Counted from the stretch's first letter, positions 1 to 11,155 are shown. The stretch: 64,000 bases of DNA from Eucommia ulmoides (GCA_016647705.1 CM028333.1:7824616-7888615), one strand, 5' to 3'. A program made the numbers and translations. Notes: a model not told the origin generated them from the sequence alone.

Positions 1-841
1 GTAAAAATTGAGAGAAATCAAGTAGCATTAGGTTATGCTAACTTGAAGCGGGCAATCGGGGTTTCAGTTTAAATGTTTTTGGTTAAGTATAAGTGTATTC
101 ACTTGTCAATCCTTTAGTTGAATTCTACACACCCCTAAAATTGTACAAAATTGAATAAGTTTGGGCGTGTGTGTTAAAAAAAAAAAAAAAACCACTATGT
201 AAATATAGTGTTTAATCTCGGTTGTCGTGACAAGTGAATACAAGTTTACTTAATCTTGTTCAGGATTATATCTTCAAAGATAGGGGGTTATGGGAGAGAT
301 TTAGCGACAAGCGTTTGTGCCTTGGGTATCGTTAAAATTATAACGAGTTTCTATTTCTATGATACCCTTGGTCATTCTCCAAAGCCAAACCAAGCCCTAT
401 TGATCTCGGTGAATGTCTGAACCTACATTAGTGGATAGTTGAGCCCAGTCAAGCATATGGCTTTCCTGAATGTTTTAACAAGATTAAGTCATGACCTTAT
501 TCATTGAATAATCCAATCTGGTGTTTGATTAGTTATACATCTGAGTTCTCACACACACACACATTTCAATTGGATCTAAAATGATTTTAACTGATATTGA
601 GTGTTGAAATTCTGGAACATCATGTGGTGGGTATTATTCCTAAACTGGATCCGATTACGGGTTGTTGAGGGAAGAACCACATGGTCTCTTTGATTGAACT
701 TAAATCTCAGAGGTGGTTACTTCTTATTTGTTAATGATTATTTATTTTTAGTTTAGAAATTTGTTAATTAGTTTAGTTAGTGTTATTTAGTATTAGGGTG
801 TTTTGCTCAAGGACTAGCAAAATTCCAAGTTGAAGGATATT
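1..841 (+). mobile_element. 3' internal remnant of an Athila/Tat-type Ty3/gypsy retrotransposon
   Basis: This non-coding stretch matches, segment by segment, the 3' internal part of the non-autonomous gypsy element at about 39700-40528. Shared landmarks are a run near 155 containing AAGTTTGGG, the phrase for a locus 'sent with a TAGTTGAGCCCAGTC' type motif near 430-460, and a polypurine-like end near 810-841 (GCTCAAGGACTAGCAAAA). The LTR starts immediately after. The element's coding part lies outside the window or has been lost. A (CA)n run sits at about 551-562. No intact reading frame is visible. Confidence 0.6.
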
Positions 842-2520
842 TGATAGATGTAAAATACCTATCTATTTCTAAATCGAATTTGCCAGTTTTCGAGTATTTT
901 ATTAAAGTTTTAATATCTTTTTAGCTATTTTTATAAGTCAGGAGTAGGGACATAAACAATCGACAAACTGAGCAAAATGGTGGAAAATATGGTAGCCAAA
1001 AGATGAACAAATGGAGGTTTCAAGAACAACGCAAATCCGCCTAGGCGAAGTTTCCACCGCCTAGGCGAAAATCCGTCAAAAGAATGAAATGCTGAAATGT
1101 AAAAATTCACCTAGGCGAAGTTTCCACTGCCTAGGCAAAAATCCGTCAGAATGTTGAAAAGTTGAAATATTGAAATCCGCCTAGGCGAAGTTTCCACCGC
1201 CTAGACGGAAATCCATCAAAAGGTTGCAAGTGCTGAAATATTGAAATCCGCCTAGGTGAAGTTTCCACTGCCTAGGTGGAATTCTGTCAAAATACTAGAA
1301 GTACTGAACTGCTAGAAGTGCTGAAATACTGAAATCCGCCTAGGCGAAGTTTCTACTGCCTAGGCGAAAATCATTCAAAAAGAAAGAAGACGAAGAAGTT
1401 AGTCCTCCGCCTAGGCGAATAAACCATCGCCTAGGTGGATTTTTAACCGACTTAAACCCCGCCTAGGCGAAGATTCTACGGCCTAGGCGCATTTCGCAGA
1501 ACAGGCCAAAATATCTGTTTAGATATTTTTGAAACCTTTGGCCTATTTATACCTCTTTCCCACGTCTGAAAAAGGTTGTTGATGAACCCTAACCCTAGTA
1601 GAGAGTTCTTAAGCTATATTTTGAAGATCAAGAAGGAGATTCATCATTCGGGTAAAGACGAATCACTTGCGGATCAATCATTAGCGACAGTGGACCGTTT
1701 CACTTTCAGATTTGATCGTTCTTCTCTTGTTTTTATCTTTGTAATTACTTTTTCATATCTAAGAATGTTGAATCCCTCTTATTTTGTATGGCATATGGCT
1801 AAAATCTTGTAGTATTAGTTAAACGTTACTTAGGTGTAGTTGAAATCATGTAAATGTTAAGTTGAATGAATTAATGTTACTTTGACGTGTTGTTTGTCTA
1901 AATCAGATTGTGTTTACTATTATTCTTGATATTATGCTTGTATTGATAAACTGAGAATACAGGGTTTGACACTCGAGAGAGGTAACCCTGGATTTCGAAT
2001 TTGAGTAAATACAACGTGACGTTCTACTGACCTGGGAGGACGTTAGAATGTATGCAATCTATGATGTTGGCTTAAGACTCACGTGACCTAGGGTCATTAA
2101 GGCGTTGAGGGGGACTTCTTCATTGACATGAAGTCGTGTAATCCCCCGTCTTACATTCAGGAGAGGTAGCGGAGGAGTTATCGATATAGAGATTGTCGGA
2201 ATAGATAAAAACCATTATAGCTAACTTAATGACGTCAATTATGCATTATGTGAAAGAAATCAATACCTAAGTAATTAGTGTAATTAGAACTAACCTAATA
2301 GTTGTCGTTTATCTTAGTAGATTAAATAGAACACAAACAAATTTTGGTTAGTCGAGATAATATGAAACTATTTTAATCACAATACTCAACCGAATTACAC
2401 GTCTTTCCCAGTGGAACGATATCCGATCTTACAAGATCCATTATATTAAAACTAGATCTCTTATACTTATGAGTAGTCAATACTGCGAGGACGATGATAT
2501 AAATCCTCGCGCGTACAGTG
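842..2520 (+). mobile_element. LTR of the Athila/Tat-type gypsy element (3' end uncertain)
   Basis: The LTR begins TGATAGATG directly after the polypurine-like tract. Its second half (about 1940-2350) is related to the LTR at 33995-35333: both carry TTTGACACT followed by AGAGGTAACC and then a TTAGAA...GCAATC block. The first half differs by containing a palindromic repeat array at 1031-1500. The right border is blurred; I see no clean CA end or primer-binding site, so the element is probably truncated into the next LTR-like block. A short frame at 1576-1812 is not a recognisable gene. Confidence 0.55.
1031..1500 (+). repeat. Array of about 14 CGCCTAGGCG palindrome cores inside an LTR
   Basis: The core CGCCTAGGCG equals its own reverse complement. 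About fourteen copies or near copies occur as seven pairs, at roughly 1040/1060, 1108/1129, 1178/1197, 1248/1269, 1336/1357, 1407/1429 and 1459/1481. Members of a pair are about 20 bp apart and are joined by GAAGTTTCCAC or a variant. Pairs are separated by 45-90 bp of spacer rich in TGAAAT. Several copies carry a single C-to-T or G-to-A change, as expected from cytosine deamination. Confidence 0.85.
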
Positions 2521-3111
2521 GGGATGTTGTCCAGGACTAGACTCCGCTAGTAGCCCAAAAGAACTTCCAGAAGGTGCACCTCTAAAATTGACGGAAAGAT
2601 GAGACGGAAGAATCTCCCGATACTATCTCGTGAAAGTCAAGCGCCATCAGTCAAATGATCGAGACGAAAAATGGGGGAATAGAATTGTGAGTCATCAAAG
2701 GTAACAAGTTTTTTTAGACTAAATTTTTATGTTTGTCTAGTTATAGGGATCTCAAAGGGACTGGAAATATGGATTTCCCTATCACTAGGACTTCCTCTTT
2801 CCCGACGAGTTAGAGACACTTATTACTGAAAACTTAGAAGCTCTAAATGAGCATCCACGTATGTGTTTTTCCCTGAAAGGGGCGTTTAGTGAACTACGCT
2901 GAACCTGATCCTCGGCGTAATTCTAAGGTACGTAGATAACCTGTAAAGGTTCAGTCATCTGAGAGTCAGCCCTAGCCAAAGGTTGGGGCACATTTTATAT
3001 CCTTGCTCTATCATTTTTGTCCAGCCACAAGCTAGGGTATATTTTATACCTCTGAACTTTTTTTTGTCCTCCCCCCATCCAAGAGGGCTTGGGCTTGAGC
3101 TTTTTTTATCA

Positions 3112-3545
3112 CTCTAAACGATCATCTAAACGGACACTTGTTTATTATGAGTATCGTTATGAGTCTTTTCTTTTTTCATTCTTTTATTACTCTAAACGAT
3201 CCTCTAAACAGCCACTTGTTCATCATGAGTATCGTCATGAGTTTTTTTTTTCATTACTCTTAATGGATGCTGGTTCGTCATGAGTATCGTTATGAGTCTT
3301 TATTTATTCATTACTCTAAACGATCCTCTAAACGAACAATTATTCGTCATGAGTCTCTTTTTTCCATTACTCTAAACAATCATCTAAATAGACATTTGTT
3401 AGTGATGAGTATTGTCATGAATCATTTTTTCTATTACTCTAAACAATCCTCTAAACAGACAATTGTTCGTCATGAGTATCGTCATGAGTCATTCTTTTAT
3501 TACCCTAAATGATTCTCTAAACGACACTTGTTCGTCATGAGTCAT
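3112..3545 (+). repeat. Imperfect tandem repeat, about 7 units of 50-80 bp
   Basis: Each unit contains TCTAAACGATC(C/A)TCTAAAC, then ACTTGTTCGTCATGAGT, with a variable T-rich spacer. Units start near 3112, 3191, 3261 (partial), 3316, 3371, 3439 and 3505. The open frames crossing the array are repetitive artefacts. Confidence 0.8.
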
Positions 3546-3587
3546 TTTATTTTATTTGTTCTATCGCTAAAAAATCACTTTGAAAAA

Positions 3588-3686
3588 TGGGATGATCAAA
3601 ACGATGTGGTCTTTTGTCTTTGTCAAGCAAGTAGAACTTGCATGACAAAGAGAGACAGTTGTAGACACTACATTTTGATCGTCCCA
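3588..3686. repeat. Near-perfect 100-nt hairpin in the LTR
   Basis: TGGGATGATCAAAACGAT at 3588 pairs with ATTTTGATCGTCCCA ending at 3686. Inside it TCTTTGTCA (3617-3625) pairs with TGACAAAGA (3643-3651), and AGCAAGT pairs with ACTTGC around a three-base loop. The stem lies upstream of the LTR TATA box. Confidence 0.75.
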
Positions 3687-4370
3687 CAAAAAAAAATAAT
3701 AATAAAAAATAATTATGCTTTATTTTATAGCTGAATTTGTTTTATTTAATCTCGTTTCCTTTCATTTGTTGCAAAAAAAAAAAAAGGGTGTGAAATTGAA
3801 AAATAAAAAAATGAGGTTTTGAAATTGAAAGAAGGAAAAAGGCAGGAGTGATTTGGAATAAAGGAAAAGATGGGTCTAGTTTTTTGTCAAAATATAAAGA
3901 GAGAGAAAGAGAGGAGAGAGAAACCGTGAGGAAGAGAGAGAGAAAGAGAATCGAGAGGGAGGAGAGAGAGAGAAGGTTAAAGGGTGGTGGGCCCCCTTTT
4001 GGGTTTGTCAATATGTGTATGAGTGTAAGCCATGTATGGGTGTGTATGAGAAAATTGGTGGGGCCCTTTGACTTGTCAGTGGTTGCAAAAAAAAAAACAA
4101 TCAATAGGAAAATAAAGAAGTTGGGCCTCTTTTACTTGATCAGCTGCCACAAACAAAAAAATGAGAGAAAATGTGGGCCTTATATCCTTAGTTCTATACA
4201 CGAAAAAATGGAGAAAGGGCCTTTGGCCCATTGCCACGCGCCCGCAGCCCTAGAACACAATTTTTGTCTTTTCCTCAAATTTGCCCTTTCCTAGTTTAGC
4301 TTGGATTGGGTTTGGCGGCCAAACCTAATTTTTAAGGTTTCCTAAGTGTTTTTCATGCCCAATCGTTTTC

Positions 4371-4380
4371 TATAAATAGG
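4371..4380 (+). promoter_or_regulatory. LTR TATA box
   Basis: TATAAATAGG stands about 35 bp upstream of an A/T-C leader containing ATTGAGAGCAATCACCCC. Its place in the LTR and its good match to the plant TATA consensus suggest the U3 promoter of the Tat/Ogre-like element. Confidence 0.6.
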
Positions 4381-4609
4381 ACCCTCCTCCTTCCACTTTA
4401 TTCATTCAAAAATTGAGAGCAATCACCCCTTTTAGAAGAGTGATTCTTAAAGCCCTTTTAGGAAGCCGTCTACGAGAGAGAAAAATACGGGTATCGAGAT
4501 TCTTGTCCTAGAACATGTATGTTTTTTTAATTTTTAATTCTTCTTTCAATTCATTTTATTCTTTTTGCAATTTAAATTTCTGCAAGTTTTATTTATTTAT
4601 TTATGTATT

Positions 4610-4835
4610 GTCGTCCGATTATCCGATGAAAATGTCGGGGTGGATTTCTCGTGCTTAAACTTAACCCCCGATCGTTAAGTGACTGACGTTTTCATTATTT
4701 ATTTTATGTTATTTTATTTTGTTTACAAATTCATAGACACAAAAAAATAAAGTCGTCCGATGATCCGATGAAAACATCGGGGTGGATTTCTCGTGCTTAA
4801 ACTTAACCCCCGATCGTTAGGTGAATGATGTTTTT
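4610..4835 (+). repeat. Direct duplication of an 80-bp LTR leader segment
   Basis: GTCGTCCGAT(T/G)ATCCGATG and the following TCGGGGTGGATTTCTCGTGC...CCCCCGATCGTTA block occur at 4610-4690 and again at 4752-4832. The spacing is 142 bp and few differences are visible. Confidence 0.85.
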
Positions 4836-6133
4836 GTTGTTTATTTTTCTGTATTTTTTTATTTATTTATTTTTATTCTTGTTATCAAAATCCTAAAAAT
4901 AAAAAATAAAATAATAATAATAATAAAAAAAAATCTTTTATTTGTAGAAATTAATCCTTATGAACCTTAAAGTGAATCTGCCGATTCGATAAATCGTGGG
5001 AGAGTTGTCCGTGACCTCGTTTTCATTCCCTGACTCAAGTGGAATTTAGAAATGAATGGTTTTAGGTAATCTTTTCCTTCGGTAAAATTTCGTGGGATTT
5101 CTTTTAAAGTATTGAAAAGATTAATTTCAACTAAATTGTTTCCGCGAACCTCCCTGTCTTATCTTATCCATAGAATTTGAGAGAATTTCAAAACGGGATT
5201 TTTTTAAAATTAATCAGGTAAACTCAAAGTAGATTTTCGTTGCACTCACTTAGCATGTTTCTCGTATAATTTAGACGGCATGTTTAGGACACTTTCACCA
5301 CTTACACTTTTCATGCATATAGTTTTTATTTTTATTTTTTTTATGAATTCACGCTACTTTTTCATATCTAGTCATGACACGTGCACCACTTCTATTTTTT
5401 AATTAAATTATTACCACGCATAATCACATTAATTCACGTAGTGTTCCTTATTCGATTCCCGTATTCATATTAGTTTGTATTGACATATTTAAATTATACC
5501 ATTTAGTTTCTTTTTAGTCACTCTTGCATAAAAAATAAAACTTATTTAGGTATTAGTTTTGCATTCATATTTCCAAATTTCATGCATCTATTTTAGTTTT
5601 CCAATTTAAATTAAAGAAGTCTCTCGGAAACATACATAAAAACCCCCGGGGACCATCCTTGTCAAATCCTTAATATTCGATAAGAGGTTATACCGAGGGA
5701 ACATTCCAAAAATCCAAAAACTTGTCTCACCTTATTTGTGAAAAATGCCAAAAATATTTTATAAGAAGGGAATAATTTCAAAATAAAATAAAACACTCGG
5801 ACTAAACTAATTGGACATAAGGTACCATTTTCGGACGGACGTCTTGGGGTGCCTAACACCTTCCCCGAGCGTAACCGACTCCCGAGCCTTTAAATGAATC
5901 TTTGGTTTGATCGTGTTTTTAGAGTCAAATATTTTACTTAGGCCTTTTAAATTATTTTCTAAAAATTCGGTGACCTAACAGACTATTTAAACCTAATGTT
6001 AGGTGACGACTCCTTATTTTTGAAAACGGCCTAAGTATATTTTTTGAGAAAACCGACACTTTAAAAATCCCCTCTCCTTAAGGTTATTTATTATTTATTA
6101 TTTTTTTTCTTTTTGAAAAATTAGGGCGCGTCA

Positions 6134-7525
6134 ATGTGTTGTTTTAGGATATTGGAGGATTCCGAATTTATATCTAAAAGTAGCCGTTTTTGGTTGAGAT
6201 TTGTGAGAGATTTCTGGGATTTTATGATATTTAAGATAAGTTTCACCTATTATTTAAATACTATTGATTTGGTTCATTAAGTTTTAATGTTTCTCAATTT
6301 GGTAAATAAAATTATTTCTATTCTGATTAATTGCGATTGAGAAATATTTGGGGGATTTAATTTAGAGATTTAAAAGCTATAATTAAGTGAATAGAATCAA
6401 AATGAAGTTATAATGATATAAGGGGTCTAAGAGAGCATGTAAGTATCATGACACATGGGAACTAGCTGTTAGAGAGGTGATTAAGAGATTATTTTGAGCT
6501 ATTCTAAGAGATATCATTTTGAGATTTTGTGAGAGTTATTTTAAGAGATGATCTTGAGAAGCATTTGCTATTAATCATTACTGCTACCGAATCTGAAGTA
6601 ACTATGTTCTATTTATTTTTTCAGTGGATTTCAGGTGAGATCTTTTCAATTACTTTCTATTGTGCATTGCTTGTTTAATTTTTGGAAATTGATCTTTATA
6701 AAATTATTTTTAATTATTTATTGAAGAAAATATTTTATAAATAATTTCTTGAATCTGATTACGTGCTAAATTATTTGCTACCCATCTTTTGTTTAGAATC
6801 AGATTTTTATTCTCACACTTTTCTATCACTAGATTTGGAATATTAATCGAGTTTTAATTTATCTGGGGTGGTAGAAGCTCCGAGTGAGATTATTTGCTTA
6901 TCAATTTGTATTGGTGAGTAGTGTGACAGATTAAATACTGTTGGGGGTATTTAATCAAAGGGTAGCCAGTTTTCAGTCTCTTCTTGTAAAGAGATTGTGG
7001 TAATAATTCTTCCTGGATATAATTGAGTTTGAGTGAATTTTGTAACGGTTCAATCCTTATTGGGTAAAAGGATATTTGGAGTGTTGGTGAGGTTTTGATT
7101 CTTTTATTTTAGTGTAAAAAAAAATTAAGTTATTCTTTACCTTGTAAAAAGTAGAGGTTCTTTTTTAGCCTGTGAAAAAGATTTTGTAAAGGTTGATTAT
7201 GAGTATGTAAAAGAATCGTTGTGAGAGTTTGATTTCTACCTTTAAAGGGATCTTGAGCATTAGTAGGTGCGGCTCTCCGTGGGGTTCAGGGGACTGGATT
7301 AGCCAAGAGTAGTTTGGTGAACCAGTATAAATTTCTAATGTGCTGCAATATTTAATTTATTTATTTTTATTGTTTGATATGCATCTAGTTGATTATATAA
7401 TTCCGCTGTGATATAAAGATAATAATTTTTGGAATAAAATTAATTATTTGATTTATTAAAGTATTATTCTGATAATTTTTTAATTACCCAATTCACCCCC
7501 TCCTGGGTATTCCACTGGACCAACA
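6134..7525 (+). mobile_element. 5'-truncated copia-type LTR (same family as 15586-17731)
   Basis: The block matches the reverse complement of the solo LTR at 15586-17731 along most of its length, including TTGGTTGAGAT, the TTTTCAGTCTCTTCTTG block, GTAACGGTTCAATCCTTA, and the terminus with ACCCAATTCACCCCCTCC...ACCAACA ending at 7525. That CAATTCACCCCC tail is common in plant Ty1/copia LTRs. The first several hundred bases are missing where it abuts the CGCGTCA end at 6133. No primer-binding site follows. Confidence 0.7.
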
Positions 7526-7672
7526 ATTGTGTTTGCGTTGCTTACATTAAAACATTTCCTTTAAGAAAGATTATATCGGTTAAAATTTGAATAAGTCACA
7601 AACACTTAAGATTTAATTTTTAAACTACCCAATTCACCCCTTTCTTGGGTAGTACTTTAGGTCACTAATATC
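7526..7672 (+). mobile_element. Second, related LTR tail
   Basis: A further CTACCCAATTCACCCC...TTGGGTAGT segment at about 7624-7655 repeats the 3' end of the preceding LTR family with different flanking sequence. It looks like the end of another, mostly lost, LTR of a related family. Confidence 0.4.
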
Positions 7673-7679
7673 TATATTG

Positions 7680-9010
7680 ATTATTTTTTAGTGAAAAAAA
7701 ATAATCAAAAGTTAACGTACACTAAAAATAGTCAATGTCATTTTTTTAATAACTCGTCAAATATGAACATAAACACCAACAAACAAACTTATTTTGTGAA
7801 CGCTTACAATTGATTAAATTCATGTAGGTTATACCATTTTAATGTGCATTTTTTCCTCTTCATTTGATATCTATAATGATTATTTTTTAGTCAGGAACAA
7901 ATTGATTTTTTACTAAAAATGGTTTATAAATGGTTGAAAGGATGTTGAAAAAAATCAAAATTATAATTGGTATTTCCTAAACGAATGAATGATTTCTAAT
8001 AAAATTGTCTAAATGAACATTCACTATGGTCCCGTTTGATAACGCTGAAATTTTAAGTGCCGAGACTTTCAAGTGTGAAAATTTTAAGTGCTAAATTTAT
8101 TAGGTTCCGATACTTTTAAAAAAAAAAAAATTCACAATTTTTAACTCAAAAATAATTTTACAACTTTTTTTTTTTTTTTTTCTAAAATATTCTCTTTGTA
8201 CAAGTTTCTATCTCTATTTTTTTTTTTTTCAAATTTAGTATTTTTTTTTATCTATAATCTTTATATAAAACTTTTTTGGTAATATTTTAATGTCAAATGG
8301 TAGTTATGGTAGATAGAGTTTTATTGATTTTAAGTGACAAGTGTTCAAAAAATAAGTGAGTCACACATCACATAAAATTTTGAACAATTTTTAAGTAATA
8401 CTTATATTTTAAGTGGTTGTTTTATTGATTTAATGCAATTAGTTTTAAGTACGGCATTGTGTTTTTGAACAGGGCCTAAGTAAGTAATTTTATTGTGCTG
8501 ATGGATTGATTTAGTGAATATTTACTAAAATAAGTCGCATTTGTTGGGGGTAATTTATTAGTGAATATTTGCTAATTAAAATCATGTACATTTTGTAGTT
8601 ATTTTTAGTGAATATTTATCAGTCTAAGTTAAATTATGTGTTGGGTTAATTATCTTAGTGAACATTCACTAAGATAAAAATATGATTATGACGTGAAGTT
8701 GATATAGTGAATGTTCACTAAATTAACTCACATTTTATGTTAGGATAATATATGTGGTCATACACGAAATTAAGTAATAAATATTATTTTGGGGTAATTG
8801 CTTTGCTGCATATTCATTGAACAAACGAAATGTTTGCTAATGACATTGTCTAAATGAACATCTACTAAGTAATTATTATTTTCACTTAAAAATAATCAAT
8901 TTGGATATCAATATGAAGGATGGAATATAGATTAAAATGATATAATTTTCATGAATTCAATAGATTGTGAATATTCATAAAATAATTTTTTTTAGTATCT
9001 ATTTCAATAA
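7680..9010. mobile_element. Fold-back-like element with internal palindromes
   Basis: The segment at about 7690-7910 is an approximate inverted copy of 8880-9000: both contain ATAATCA, GATATCAA(A)TGAAG, ATTAAAATG(G/A)TATAA, and CATGAATT(T/C)AAT. Between the arms are short palindromes TTAGTGAATATTTACTAA (about 8513), TTAGTGAACATTCACTAAG (8654) and ATAGTGAATGTTCACTA (8703). No coding sequence is seen. A hAT-like MITE lies inside. Confidence 0.45.
8028..8477. mobile_element. hAT-like MITE
   Basis: The left end GGTCCCGTTTGATAAC and the right end TTGTGTTTTTGAACAGGGCC form the imperfect terminal inverted repeat typical of plant hAT MITEs. The interior is A/T-rich, with TTTTAAGTG motifs in both orientations. 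I could not find a convincing 8-bp TSD. Confidence 0.5.
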
Positions 9011-9330
9011 ATAGTGGGGGTTATTTCAATAAGATTCCACAAGGGAAGAGAGAGAGCGAGGTAAGGAACAACCATCAAGGTGACTAATTATAGGGGCATA
9101 CCTTTATGATTGGTCAACAATCATGTCCCTAGGACTAGATACACCTTTCATAACATGTGTTTCTTATGACTTTAAGATGCACTCTCCCACACCCAATTAT
9201 TCCTTTAAGTGAAAAATTATTTGCAACTAAGGGGTTGGATCCAATGTAGCTAACTCCACCATAGCAACATTTACGTCACCCATCACCATCATTTTTATTC
9301 AATTTAGCAGTTAAAATTGACGGAAGAACA
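9011..9330. other. Spacer, no gene seen
   Basis: No coding sequence, repeat or RNA gene is recognised here apart from the GAACA target site at 9326-9330 that was duplicated by insertion of copia #1. Confidence 0.5.
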
Positions 9331-9776
9331 TGTTGGGAAATTAATTATTTCCTATGGGTTCATATGATTTAATTAAACAGTTATATTATGATCTATCAAT
9401 TATAAATGTCTAAATAAGTTATCTAATCAATTGGGCTTAAGAAACATTAAATAAGTATGGGCTTTGCAATGTGTAGTGACCCATTAGGCAACTAGGGTTA
9501 ATGGGGCCTCAGTTGACCTAATATATAAAGAACTTCTATCAGAATTATGGTTCCCCGAGACTAATCAGTCGGCTACTCAACTTCTCCTTCCCATGTGCGA
9601 GAGAGAACCCATTGTTGAACATCAGGAGATTAGTCTGCAGAAGAACTCTGCCCCCTATGATTCATCGTCATAGAATCATATATGCTTATTTATGTGTTTA
9701 TAGAACCTTTGGTGATTTGACATGTTGATTTAGTTTTAAAGAACCTATTGAGATTTATAGGAATTAATTCCCAACA
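9331..9776 (+). repeat. 5' LTR of copia #1
   Basis: This 446-bp repeat begins TGTTGGGAAA and ends AATTCCCAACA. A possible TATA sequence (TAATATATAAAG) lies near 9520. The 3' copy is 15571-15585 plus 17732-17978. Confidence 0.9.
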
Positions 9777-9778
9777 AG

Positions 9779-9791
9779 TGGTATCAAAGCC
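9779..9791 (+). other. Primer-binding site, initiator tRNA-Met type
   Basis: TGGTATCAAAGCC starts two bases after the LTR and matches the usual plant copia primer-binding site (complementary to the 3' end of initiator tRNA-Met) with one A/G difference. Confidence 0.85.
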
Positions 9792-10069
9792 TACTTCATG
9801 TTGAATTATTAAGATTCTTATAGGTTTCAAGTTCATGGTAGAATTTTAGGGTTTGAAGCCTTAATATTCATGATAGAATTTTACGGTTTGTGTTTTCTCT
9901 ATTAAAGTTTGATTCCTTGTAGAATCGTGGGAGAAACATTAAAGTTATGTGTTGTTTGATTTATTATTGTTTAATACTACGGATTTTCTATGGATTTAAG
10001 GAAGGAAAAAACCTAGTTTTTGGAATTGTAGGATGCTTTTCCTGCTACATAAATTAGGAAAACAACGAA

Positions 10070-10440
10070 GGTCGGTCGACCGATGGTGTTATGAACTTGG
10101 AAGTCAGCTACTGAATGAATCGGTTAACCGATGCTAAAGAATCGGTCAACCAATCCGTTAAGGGGCGGTCGCCAATTTGGCCACTGGCCAAATTGGTCGA
10201 TCAATCGGTTGGGGCAGGTCAACTGATTAATAATAATTTCGGAACTAGATTGGCTACTGGATGATTTGGTCGACCGACTAATAAGGAATTTGGAACTGGG
10301 TTGGCTACCAGACGAATCGGTCGATCGACCGATTAGATCTGGTTGACTGACGGCTCAGGAACAGAGACCAATTTGGCCATTGTCCAAATAGGTCAACTGA
10401 ATTTCAGGACCGGTCGACCGATAGGGATGCCTCAACCTCA
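10070..10440 (+). repeat. GGTCGACC palindrome cluster in the copia #1 leader
   Basis: GGTCGGTCGACCGATGG at 10071, GGTTAACCGAT (10132), GGTCGATCAATCGG (10196), GGTCGACCGACTA (10268), CGGTCGATCGACCGAT (10318) and CCGGTCGACCGATAGG (10411) are full or partial palindromes in the untranslated leader upstream of gag. Many variants differ by C-to-T or G-to-A. Confidence 0.75.
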
Positions 10441-10519
10441 GAAACTTTAACCCGTTGCATGGAATTCAATCAACTAACTTTTAGGACGGTTGACTAATAA
10501 AGTTTTATATCTTGAAATA

Positions 10520-10860
10520 AATTAAAATGAAACAATATGTTTCCAAAGTAACCTCTGTTGTGTAGTTTATTTTATTTCGGAATATTAAGATGTTGATATT
10601 TATTATTCATGCGAACAATAGCCAGTCCAAATGAAGGTTATTATTTGACCAAATAATAAGTATTGGTGTTTGTTATTTATGCGAACGATAACCGGCCCAA
10701 AGGAAGATTATTGTTTGACTAAATAATAAACATCGATATTGATATGCGTATTATTATTATTTATGCAATTAATAACCGACCCAAAGGAAGATTATTGTTC
10801 GACCAAATAATAAGTATACATGCAATAATAAATGTGTGATGATTATCAAATTTCTATGTG
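10520..10860 (+). repeat. Tandem leader repeat of copia #1 (about 75-90 bp period)
   Basis: Three units read roughly TTATGCGAACGATAACCGG, CCAAAGGAAG(A/G)TTATTGTTTG and CTAAATAATAA(G/A)CAT. They start near 10610, 10672 and 10760. Copies of the same array lie in copia #3 (41680-41900) and copia #2 (33780-33994, minus). Parts of each unit can pair (TTATTGTTTGGCCAAATAATAA). Confidence 0.75.
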
Positions 10861-11155
10861 AACAGTGAGTCAGTCCAAAGAAAGACTTATTAATTGTTTG
10901 ACAGGATTTATTGTCAACATTTGATTATTGCATTGAGAGAATCACTTGCAAGTTGATGTTTCTACCCAAAGGCTAAACATTAATGTTGTTCTAGGTATCT
11001 TGTGATAGGGCCCACCAATACAATTATTTTGTTTATGCCGTGCTTATAAATATGTGTTAATGTTTTAATTCGACATAAATTTTTATGTTATCAGCTTATT
11101 GCTCGTTATTGTTTTCTGTTTAGTTACTGCTTCTATTGCTACTATTACTGCTAAC

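Larger units (their letters stand above)
2530..6133 (+). mobile_element. LTR-like block of a Tat/Ogre-type Ty3/gypsy element
   Basis: The block holds several hallmarks I associate with long Tat/Ogre LTRs: a GAACTACGC...GGTACGTAG segment near 2890-2935, a TATA box (4371) followed by a long leader, the phrase GGGGTGCCTAACACCTTCCCC-like at about 5846-5870 and GTAACCGACTCCCGA after it, GGTGACGACTCC near 6003, and a GGCGCGTCA terminus at 6125-6133. No gag or pol lies in it, so it is either a solo LTR or an LTR whose partner is gone. The left border is not resolved (somewhere in 2510-2880). The reading frames in it (for example 3742-4294) are low-complexity AG/CT tracts. Confidence 0.55.

Noticed and set aside
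1031-1500. CRISPR array
   Set aside because: Repeats are 10-bp palindromes with irregular spacing inside a plant LTR; no cas genes and a eukaryotic context.
3112-3545. Repetitive protein gene
   Set aside because: The frames follow a T-rich tandem repeat with changing phase and no start context; it lies inside an LTR-like block.
3742-4294. Overlapping frames of 120 and 148 codons
   Set aside because: They are opposite-strand readings of an AG-rich tract within an LTR, with no domain.
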